In this document: one piece after another, positions 6,723 through 13,761 of the stretch | Layout of the letters: every line of letters begins with the position of its first letter | Position numbering within the stretch: position 1 is the first letter of the stretch | From: an uncultured Bacilli bacterium | GTDB taxonomy: Bacteria; Bacillota_I; Bacilli_A; RFN20; CAG-631 | Reading direction: 5' to 3' | Length of the DNA stretch: 21,720 nt | NCBI GenBank assembly: GCA_934215405.1 | Contig: CAKPZU010000021.1 | Coordinates: forward strand, 1 to 21,720 | Notes under the pieces: model-generated | The model's database searches: none | The model's input: the letters and a program-made list of their open reading frames with translations, nothing else | Told to the model about the DNA's origin: nothing | Program-made: the position numbers and the translations under genes

Positions 6723-8984
6723 ATGGAAAAAGAAACATTTTTAAAAGCAAAGCCAATTTGGCTTAATAGCCTTACAAATAAGCTAAACTCTGCAGCATTA
6801 TTTAAAGTAACATTAAATAAATTAACAAATGCTACTTTAAAAATAACTGCCTCTTCTTTTTATCGTGTATTTGTTAATAAGCACTTCATTGCTTATGGAC
6901 CTGCAAGAGCTGCTCATAACTATTTTAGAGTTGACTACATCAGCCTTCCTTTAAATTTAAATGATAATGAAATTGTAATTGAAGTTGTTGGCTATAAGTG
7001 TAATTCTTATTATTGCTTAAAGCAAGATCCTTTTTTAATAGCAGAAATTACAAACAATAATGAAGTTATAAAAGCAACAGGTTATGATTTTAAAGCTAAA
7101 GACTATAAAGAAAAAATAGAAAAGGTTGCCAGATTTTCCTTCCAAAGAGCTTTTTTAGAAATATATGATTTTACTTTAGCTAAAAGTGAATATTCATTTA
7201 ATGATATTATTACTTTAGAAAATAGAAATTATATATCTAGAAATGTTGATTATCCTTTATTCGAAGAGGCTAACTGTAAATATATTGAAAGTGGTAGCTT
7301 TAAAATTAATCCGTTAAGTAAAATGGAAAGAAATAGGACATTAATAGCTACTAGCTCATTATCTTATAATATCAACGAATTAGATGATTATTCATTTGAT
7401 TTATTAAATGATACCTTATATACAAAAGAAAATAAAAAAGAATTTATTAGTGAAAATGAGTATGAAACATATAAATGTGATTATTCAATTACTGGCTTTA
7501 TAAAGATTGAATTTGAAGTAATAGAAAATAGTGATGTTATTCTTACATATTCAGAAATAAATTCAAGCAATGATATTAGTAAACCAATTGACGTTGATTA
7601 CAAACGAAATGATACGATTAATATAATTCGCTATAAAGTTAATAAATCAAACTTTTCTTATATTTCTATTGAGCCTTATACACTTCGTTATTTAAAGGTT
7701 AATGTCATCAAAGGAAAAATAAAAGTTAAACGTATTAGTATAATCAAGTATGAAAACCCTGATACAAATAGACTTAAATTCAAAGCAAATGATATTAAAC
7801 TTGAAAAAATAGTTGAAGCCTCAAAGCATGTATTGGAGCAAAATGCAGTAGATATCTTAACTGATTGTCCAAGTCGAGAAAGAGCTGGTTGGCTATGTGA
7901 TTCATTATTTTCATCAAGAGCCGAAAAATTATTCACAGGAGAAAATAAAGTTGAAGAGAACTTCTTAGAAAACTATTATCTTCATCCTTCATTTACTGAT
8001 TTAGGCTTGCCAAATGGAGCAATTGGTATGTGTTATCCTGCGGAATATGATGATTATGTTTATATTCCAAACTGGATGCTATTTTATATCATTGAGCTAA
8101 AAGAAAATTATCTTAGAACAAAAAATGAAAAGCTAAAAGAAGAAAGCTATCCAATTGCTAATAATATATTAAAATTCTTAAAACAATTTGAAAATGAATA
8201 TGGCTTACTTGAAAATTTACCAGGATGGGTATTTGTTGAATGGAGTAAAGCCAATTCCTATGAATTTATGAGGGGTGTAAACTTCCCAACAAATATGCTT
8301 TATCAAAAAGCCATTAAGGATTTTGCATATTTATATGATAAATCATTACTAAATAAAGCTAATTCCTTAAAAAATGAAATTATTAAGCATTCATATAATG
8401 GCACATTCTTTGTTGATAATGCTATTCGTGAAAATAATAAGCTTGTTAAAACAAATAACATATCAGAAACCTGCCAATATTATGCACTATACTTTGAAAT
8501 AGCCTCAATTGATGAATATAAGAACTTATATAAAACATTACTAAATGATTTTGGGCCTTTAAGAAATGATGCAATTACTTATCCAAATATTTATAAATCA
8601 AATGCATTTATCGGAAACATTTTAAGATATAGTATTTTAGTTAATAATGGGCAAACTAATAAATTTTTAGATGAAGCGAAGGATTATTATTATAACATGG
8701 CTAAGGTTACTAAAACATTATGGGAGCATAGTGAATTAACATGTAGCTTAAATCATGGCTTTAATTCATATGTTGCTAATTTAATAGTTGAAAGCTTAAC
8801 AGGCTTTACAAGTGTTGATGAGCTTAATTATAAAATTCATATAAAGGATGTTAGCTATATTACCGATTATGATATTAAAATACCTTGTAAGGAAGGATAT
8901 ATTCATATTTATTCAAAGGGTCAAGAAAGATGCATTAATTATCCTAAAAAATATACTATAGATGGAGGTGAAAATAATGTATAA
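6723..8984 (+). CDS. GH78-type alpha-L-rhamnosidase, cytoplasmic
   Basis: 753 residues from the ATG at 6723; a GTG at 6711 would add four, and the AGGTGG at 6691-6696 is rather far from either. GH78 enzymes release terminal L-rhamnose with inversion. N-terminal beta-sandwich segments (about 1-350) precede a six-hairpin catalytic domain. The key motif DCPSRERAGWLCD (381-393) keeps the D-x4-E-x6-D spacing of the GH78 acid motif as I recall it from Bacillus RhaB, giving D381, E386 and D393. The second catalytic carboxylate fits E668 in TLWEHSE, followed by SLNHGF with H678. E506 lies in WVFVEW. There is no signal peptide, so it works on imported oligosaccharides. First gene of the operon, overlapping the binding-protein gene by eight bases. 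The family has relatives of other specificity, so the substrate is less certain than the fold. Confidence 0.82.
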   Translation: MEKETFLKAKPIWLNSLTNKLNSAALFKVTLNKLTNATLKITASSFYRVFVNKHFIAYGPARAAHNYFRVDYISLPLNLNDNEIVIEVVGYKCNSYYCLKQDPFLIAEITNNNEVIKATGYDFKAKDYKEKIEKVARFSFQRAFLEIYDFTLAKSEYSFNDIITLENRNYISRNVDYPLFEEANCKYIESGSFKINPLSKMERNRTLIATSSLSYNINELDDYSFDLLNDTLYTKENKKEFISENEYETYKCDYSITGFIKIEFEVIENSDVILTYSEINSSNDISKPIDVDYKRNDTINIIRYKVNKSNFSYISIEPYTLRYLKVNVIKGKIKVKRISIIKYENPDTNRLKFKANDIKLEKIVEASKHVLEQNAVDILTDCPSRERAGWLCDSLFSSRAEKLFTGENKVEENFLENYYLHPSFTDLGLPNGAIGMCYPAEYDDYVYIPNWMLFYIIELKENYLRTKNEKLKEESYPIANNILKFLKQFENEYGLLENLPGWVFVEWSKANSYEFMRGVNFPTNMLYQKAIKDFAYLYDKSLLNKANSLKNEIIKHSYNGTFFVDNAIRENNKLVKTNNISETCQYYALYFEIASIDEYKNLYKTLLNDFGPLRNDAITYPNIYKSNAFIGNILRYSILVNNGQTNKFLDEAKDYYYNMAKVTKTLWEHSELTCSLNHGFNSYVANLIVESLTGFTSVDELNYKIHIKDVSYITDYDIKIPCKEGYIHIYSKGQERCINYPKKYTIDGGENNV

Positions 8985-10488
8985 TAAGCAAACAATAAAA
9001 AATGTTACAATTGCTTTAGCAGTTGCTATTTGTACAACTATCTGCGCAATACCATATTTTAAAACTTTGGCAAAACCCAACAAGATTCAGTTAGTTGTTG
9101 ATTTACATGGCTATATGCCATCAATTAATAGAACGCCAACTGCTGAAGATCCAGATGTTTTTAACTCAACGTATTATATTGCTAAAAACTTTATGGAAGA
9201 AAATCCTGATATTGAAATAGTTTGGGCTAGAACTAAGCCTGTTGGCGGTATGGATAGTGAGGTTGCTCAATGGTTTACAACCCAAATAGCTGGAGAAACC
9301 GTTCCAGCGATTGCCTTTAGTTGGGGAAGTAGATATCAAGATAGAGATTGGTATTTGTCACTTGATAAATATTTAGATGAGCCTAATTCATCACCACTTA
9401 ATAATGGTAATACTTGGAGAAGTATATTTAGAGATTATTTATGGAATTCAAATTCAATAATTGATGCTAATAATAATACAGTTGCAATTCCTATAACTGT
9501 ATATCCTGGTGCTTCAACTGGCTATTTTTATAATAAAACTGCTTTTAATAAAGCAAATATTACTTCAACTCCAAAAACCTGGAAGGAATTTATAACATGT
9601 ACTGAAAAGCTAGAAGAAGTAGGATATGTTGGCGTTGCTCCTTGGTTATATTTTAATACTACAACAACATTTGATGCTTGGGTATTTCAATCTGTTATGT
9701 CACCTTCATATAGTCAAGTAATATTTGATCAGCTAGACTATGATAAAGATGGCCGTGTTAGTGCAAAAGAGCAAGCACGTGCATGCCTTGAAGGAAAGTT
9801 CTCACCATTTGGTGAAAATAAAGAACTAGCTATAGAAATGTATGATAATTTATATTATTACTATAAAAACATGCTTAAAAAAGGGTGGGCATCTATTGAT
9901 TATAGCTCACAATGGACTAATGGTGATGTGGGAATTAGAGAAGAAGGCTTATGGGCTATTCCAACTGAAAATTCAAATACAGTAAGAGAATTTGATTATG
10001 GTGTATTTGTAGCACCTCTTGTTAGTAATGATTCTTCTTCGTTATTAGGGGAAGTTGAATATTCAACTGGTCCTTATCAGCCTTCACCTGATTTATCATT
10101 AAACATAATGAAAGCCGCTGTTAAGGATAATCCTAAAATGCTAGATGCTGCTTTAAGATTTTTAAAATATTTATCAAAGCCTCAAAATGTTTCCTTGATT
10201 TGCGTTGAAAATGGTGGGGTACTTGGAGCTGTTAAAGGTACAAACCATTCAAACATTATTGATGAATTTATAAAAGGACAATTCCCTAAAACTAAGGATT
10301 GCTCATGGCCAGCAGGCTTTTGTGATGAACAAGGTGATAAGCTAAATAGACGTTTTGAGGAATGGGTTAATGGTGTTATTAGCAAGGATGAATTCTTAAA
10401 AGAGGTTGATATAATTCAAGCAACTGGTGCCAAAACATTTTTAACTAATATGAATATTGATTATTCCTCATGGAATATAAAAATTTAA
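8977..10488 (+). CDS. ABC transporter substrate-binding protein, family 1 type, with an EF-hand loop
   Basis: 503 residues from the ATG at 8977, five bases after GGAGGTGA; the in-frame ATG at 8962 is part of that ribosome site. It binds the sugar outside the membrane and hands it to the permeases encoded downstream. Residues about 9-27 are hydrophobic, but the Cys residues there do not sit in a proper lipobox (VAIC, TTIC), so it is held by an uncleaved anchor or cut near TLA. Sugar-binding features include WARTKP, IAFSWGSRY, VAIPITVYPGASTGYFYNK and PKTWKEF, typical of solute-binding family 1. Residues 254-265 read DYDKDGRVSAKE, a complete canonical EF-hand loop with Asp, Asp, Asp, Gly and the closing Glu, suggesting a bound calcium ion. 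Its stop is followed at once by the next gene's ribosome site. Confidence 0.93.
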   Translation: MYNKQTIKNVTIALAVAICTTICAIPYFKTLAKPNKIQLVVDLHGYMPSINRTPTAEDPDVFNSTYYIAKNFMEENPDIEIVWARTKPVGGMDSEVAQWFTTQIAGETVPAIAFSWGSRYQDRDWYLSLDKYLDEPNSSPLNNGNTWRSIFRDYLWNSNSIIDANNNTVAIPITVYPGASTGYFYNKTAFNKANITSTPKTWKEFITCTEKLEEVGYVGVAPWLYFNTTTTFDAWVFQSVMSPSYSQVIFDQLDYDKDGRVSAKEQARACLEGKFSPFGENKELAIEMYDNLYYYYKNMLKKGWASIDYSSQWTNGDVGIREEGLWAIPTENSNTVREFDYGVFVAPLVSNDSSSLLGEVEYSTGPYQPSPDLSLNIMKAAVKDNPKMLDAALRFLKYLSKPQNVSLICVENGGVLGAVKGTNHSNIIDEFIKGQFPKTKDCSWPAGFCDEQGDKLNRRFEEWVNGVISKDEFLKEVDIIQATGAKTFLTNMNIDYSSWNIKI

Positions 10489-10502
10489 GGAGGTATAAGA
10501 AC

Positions 10503-11000
10503 ATGAAAAAGAAAATAATTATATCTTCAATAATAATTGTATGTCTTATAGGAATAATTGGTGGCTTTTATTTAAGTGATGTAAGTGAATCTAAAAAATA
10601 TAGCTTTGAAATTGTAGCTATTAAATATCCAAGCGATGATAAAGTTATTATTGCTGATGGCTTATCATCATTAAGAATAAGAATGAAGCTAACAAAAAAT
10701 AATGAGCCTGTTAGTGGTCATACAATTTATGTATTTACTTCAAATGGTTCATTACCACAATCCAGAATAATAACTTCAGAAAATGGTTGGTTTGATTTTT
10801 ATTATTATCCATATTTGTATGTAAATGAAAAGGTATCCCCTTTAGAGGATGTTACATTTAATTTCCAAGACGAGTCAAATTCTAAGGTGTTTTTAATACC
10901 AGCTAGCTATCAATTTACTATTCCAGTAGTTAAGCCTGAAGAATCAAATAATCAATATGATTGGGAAGGGTATGAAATAATTGGTGATGAACATGAGTAA
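10503..11000 (+). CDS. Small membrane-anchored Ig-like (Big-1-like) protein
   Basis: 165 residues from the ATG at 10503, eight bases after AAGGAGGT, which overlaps the previous stop. Residues 2-25 are a signal-anchor helix preceded by lysines, so the rest should lie outside the cell. Residues about 35-125 look like one bacterial Ig-like domain of the Big-1/invasin kind: ADGLSSLRIRMKLT, then EPVSGHTIYVFTSNGSL and TSENGWFDFYY, matching the family pattern of a free gene product with A-D-G-x-S, N-x-P-V-x-G and T-x-x-N-G. The tail is acidic (EGYEIIGDEHE). It sits between binding protein and permeases, overlapping the first permease by eight bases, which suggests a partner of the transporter. No such subunit is standard in these systems. 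Function unknown; the domain call rests on pattern only. Confidence 0.7.
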   Translation: MKKKIIISSIIIVCLIGIIGGFYLSDVSESKKYSFEIVAIKYPSDDKVIIADGLSSLRIRMKLTKNNEPVSGHTIYVFTSNGSLPQSRIITSENGWFDFYYYPYLYVNEKVSPLEDVTFNFQDESNSKVFLIPASYQFTIPVVKPEESNNQYDWEGYEIIGDEHE

Positions 11001-11919
11001 ATTTAAAACATTTTTATACAAAGTAAAAAAAGGAAGGCTTGCTTATTTATTTATACTTCCACTTCTTATTGGTTCTATTGGCTTTTGCTATTATCCAGCT
11101 ATTAGTGGTATTATTACATCCTTATTTAATTGGAATGGCACAGGAAATAAAGAATTTATAGGATTTACAAATTACAAGAATTTATTTCACGATCAAATAT
11201 TTTTAGATTCTATTAAAACAATGATTATTCTTCTTGTTCCACGTTTATTAATTGGTGTATTTATGCCTTTATTATTTGCTGAATTAATCTTCAATACAAA
11301 AAGCAAAAGAATGCAATCATTTTATAGAGTAGCTGTTTTAATTCCAATGATTGCTCCAGGGGTAGTAGGAATGCTTATTTGGAAAAATATTTTCGAACCT
11401 GGAAGTGGCCTTTATTCTAAAATGCTCGAATTAATTGGAATTTTACAAAAAGGTCAAATAGTTGACTTTTTAAATGATCCTGATTGGGTTATTCCTACAA
11501 TTATTCTTCTAGGATTTCCATGGACAAATGGTACTAGTATTTTAATTTATATTTCAGGGCTTAATTCTGTATCTGATGAGGTTATTGAAGCATCACAGTT
11601 AGATGGCTGTACTACTTTTAAAAGAATTGCTAAAATTGATTTGCCTTTATTACTAGGGCAAATAAGATATTTCTTCATCTTTGGTTTAATTGGCTTACTT
11701 CAAGATTATGGAATACAAATTATTTTAACTAATGGTGGCCCTGGCTATTCAACCTATGTTCCTGGATGGTATATGTATAAGCTTGCTTTCTCAAACGGAA
11801 GATATGGCTATGCTTGTGCTATTGGTACAACATTATTCGTAGTTATATTTGCAATTACCTTTGTAGCCTTTAAGCTAATGAGATATGGTCCATTTGCTAA
11901 GGCTGGAGAAAATGAATAG
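10993..11919 (+). CDS. ABC sugar transporter permease (MalF/LacF/UgpA type)
   Basis: 308 residues from the ATG at 10993, which lies inside the end of the preceding gene and has GGTGA five bases upstream; a TTG twelve bases earlier is less likely. Six hydrophobic segments are visible, starting with YLFILPLLIGSIGFCYYPAI. The cytoplasmic EAA loop that docks the ATPase is EASQLDGCTTFKRIAKIDLP (199-218), with the conserved Gly at 205. LTNGGPGYST near the end is typical of the first permease of the carbohydrate uptake-1 family. It pairs with the permease encoded next. No ATP-binding subunit is in the operon, so it should rely on a shared MsmK/UgpC-like ATPase encoded elsewhere, as is common in Gram-positive sugar transporters. 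Confidence 0.95.
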   Translation: MSKFKTFLYKVKKGRLAYLFILPLLIGSIGFCYYPAISGIITSLFNWNGTGNKEFIGFTNYKNLFHDQIFLDSIKTMIILLVPRLLIGVFMPLLFAELIFNTKSKRMQSFYRVAVLIPMIAPGVVGMLIWKNIFEPGSGLYSKMLELIGILQKGQIVDFLNDPDWVIPTIILLGFPWTNGTSILIYISGLNSVSDEVIEASQLDGCTTFKRIAKIDLPLLLGQIRYFFIFGLIGLLQDYGIQIILTNGGPGYSTYVPGWYMYKLAFSNGRYGYACAIGTTLFVVIFAITFVAFKLMRYGPFAKAGENE

Positions 11920-11931
11920 GAGGTGGAAAAA

Positions 11932-12789
11932 ATGACATATAAAGCTTCACATAAAAACTTCTTTACTAAAATAAGATGGGGGCAGGTTTTCTTAAACTTA
12001 GCTATGGCTTTTTTACTTATTTGTATGATTTACCCATTACTTATGTCAGTTTGGTGTGCTTTTAAAACCATAAATCAATATGATATTTCAAAATTTTATC
12101 CTACCCTTCCTTTAAAAATGTTGAATTTAAAAACAGCTTGGGGAAAAATTAGTGTTTATGTATATAACACAATTGCAGTAGCATTTTTTGGAATAATTGG
12201 TTCATCAATAATTGCTTCAATGGCCTCATTTGCCTTTGCTAGAATGGATTTTCCTGGAAGAACATTATTCTTTACAATGGTTTTATGCTTAATGATGATT
12301 CCTGGTGTATTAACATTAGTGCCACAATTCTTATTATATAAGGATTTACATTTAAATGATAAATTAATAGCTTTATTAATTCCACAATTAACAATGCAAC
12401 CAATTGGAGCAGTATTTTTATTATCAATGTTCTTTAAAGGTCTACCACAAGAATTATTTGATTCAGCTAAAATTGATGGGGCTAATGATTTTCAAGTATT
12501 TTCAAAAATAGCTGTTCCCCTTTCTATGCCTATTTTAATTACTCAAGCCATTATGCAAATGAATGGTATTTGGAATGATTATCTATGGCCAATGACTATT
12601 ATTTCAACAAATTATGAAGCTTTAACTATTTCATCTGGATTAATTGTTGAATTTAGAAATCTATATTCACAAAATATGCCAGTTACCTATGCTGGTTATC
12701 TATTATCTTCAATACCTCTATTAATCGTCTTTATCTTTGGTAATAAGTACTACATTAGAGGCTTACTTGGCTCTTCAATTAAAATGTGA
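11932..12789 (+). CDS. ABC sugar transporter permease (MalG/LacG/UgpE type)
   Basis: 285 residues from the ATG at 11932, five bases after GGAGGTGG; that site overlaps the stop of the first permease. Six membrane segments; residues about 19-40 form the first. The EAA loop is present in the form DSAKIDGANDFQVFSKIAVP (177-196), with G183. The IWNDYLWPMTII segment and the C-terminal YYIRGLLGSSIK are standard for the second permease of this family (the usual ending is F-x-x-G-x-x-x-G-A-x-K). It forms the membrane channel together with the first permease. The stop TGA overlaps the ribosome site of the nucleoside hydrolase gene. Confidence 0.95.
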   Translation: MTYKASHKNFFTKIRWGQVFLNLAMAFLLICMIYPLLMSVWCAFKTINQYDISKFYPTLPLKMLNLKTAWGKISVYVYNTIAVAFFGIIGSSIIASMASFAFARMDFPGRTLFFTMVLCLMMIPGVLTLVPQFLLYKDLHLNDKLIALLIPQLTMQPIGAVFLLSMFFKGLPQELFDSAKIDGANDFQVFSKIAVPLSMPILITQAIMQMNGIWNDYLWPMTIISTNYEALTISSGLIVEFRNLYSQNMPVTYAGYLLSSIPLLIVFIFGNKYYIRGLLGSSIKM

Positions 12790-12803
12790 GGTGACATAAC
12801 TAT

Positions 12804-13721
12804 ATGAAAAAAATTTGGATTGATACAGATATTGGTGGCGATATTGATGATGCTCTTGCTCTTCTTTTAGCCATTTCCTTAAAGGATGAAATTGAAATTC
12901 TAGGCGTTAGTACAGTTTTTGAAAACACTATTGCTAGAGCCAAAATTGCTAAAACAATATTCAACCTTGCCAATATGGATATAAAGGTTTATGCAGGTAA
13001 TAAAAAGCCTTACAAAATTAAAAAGGTATTTCATGATAAAGTTGATACAGAAAAATATCCTATTACCTATATAAATGATTTATTTGATAAAGCTAAAATT
13101 GAAAAAGAAGATGCCTTACATGGCTTAATGGAAGCTTTAAGAAATAATGATGATGTAACAATTATAACAATTGGTGCTTTAACTAATATCGCAGATTTAA
13201 TTAAAACAAATGATGAATGCTTAAAAAATATTAAAGAAATAGTTATTATGGGTGGAGCAATTAATATGAATTTAAATGAATTTAATATTTCTTGCGACCC
13301 TGATGCAGCAAAAATCGTTTTGGATAGTAATATTAATAAAAGAATGATAAGTTTAGATGTAACATTCAGATGTGAGCTAACCACAGAGCAAACGAATAAA
13401 TTATTTGCTTGTAAAAGTAAGCTTGTTAAAACTGTAATGAGCATGTCAAAAATGTGGGGGCATAATATATTCTTACACGATCCACTTGCCTTAAGTGAAG
13501 CTATAAATAATAAATATGTTACTTTTACTAATGGTAAGCTAGATGTCATTACTAAAGGGCGTTATGCTAAAGGAAAGCTAATCAATCTATGTGATTTTAA
13601 TTGGCATCACATACCACTTAAAACACTATTAATATCAAATGATGTAAAGAACAAAGAATTTTGTGAATACTATGTAAGCACTATACTAAAGCTTGATGAA
13701 AAAATGTTACATAATAAGTAA
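12804..13721 (+). CDS. Nucleoside hydrolase-family protein
   Basis: 305 residues, normal length. The family cleaves the N-glycosidic bond of ribonucleosides using a calcium ion held by an N-terminal Asp cluster. Here that cluster is DTDIGGDIDDALAL (D7, D9, D13, D15, D16), the DTDIGxDxDD variant. The VIMGGAINMNLNEFNISCDPDAA segment and the C-terminal HDPLAL (H225, D226) complete the fold. GAGGTGA precedes the start by about ten bases. No signal peptide: cytoplasmic. Its place behind a sugar ABC transporter suggests that it acts on what the transporter imports, either a nucleoside or another N- or O-ribosyl-type glycoside. Members of this variant in sugar operons often lack a proven substrate, so the name describes the family, not the reaction. 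Confidence 0.88.
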   Translation: MKKIWIDTDIGGDIDDALALLLAISLKDEIEILGVSTVFENTIARAKIAKTIFNLANMDIKVYAGNKKPYKIKKVFHDKVDTEKYPITYINDLFDKAKIEKEDALHGLMEALRNNDDVTIITIGALTNIADLIKTNDECLKNIKEIVIMGGAINMNLNEFNISCDPDAAKIVLDSNINKRMISLDVTFRCELTTEQTNKLFACKSKLVKTVMSMSKMWGHNIFLHDPLALSEAINNKYVTFTNGKLDVITKGRYAKGKLINLCDFNWHHIPLKTLLISNDVKNKEFCEYYVSTILKLDEKMLHNK

Positions 13722-13732
13722 ATTTACTTATT
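13713..13732 (+). repeat. Perfect 20-base palindrome between the import genes and the surface-protein genes
   Basis: AATAAGTAAA at 13713-13722 is followed directly by its reverse complement TTTACTTATT. It covers the stop codon of the nucleoside hydrolase gene and lies about 30 bases before the next start. No T-run follows, so it would be at most a partial attenuator, RNA-processing site or operator. Confidence 0.4.
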
Positions 13733-13761
13733 CAAATATAAACAAAAAAGGAGAAAAAAAT

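Noticed and set aside
7688..7936. 82-codon minus-strand frame inside the GH78 gene, and similar frames at 10182-10385, 13866-14069, 15444-15668, 16505-16726 and 16707-16976
   Set aside because: All lie antisense to well-supported genes and lack ribosome sites or recognisable products.
8977..9060. Lipobox in the substrate-binding protein
   Set aside because: Both Cys residues follow Ile, which does not fit the required small residue before the Cys.
13067..13549. 160-codon open frame antisense to the nucleoside hydrolase gene
   Set aside because: It is a shadow of codon bias in a strongly supported gene; no ribosome site, and a low-complexity hydrophobic product.
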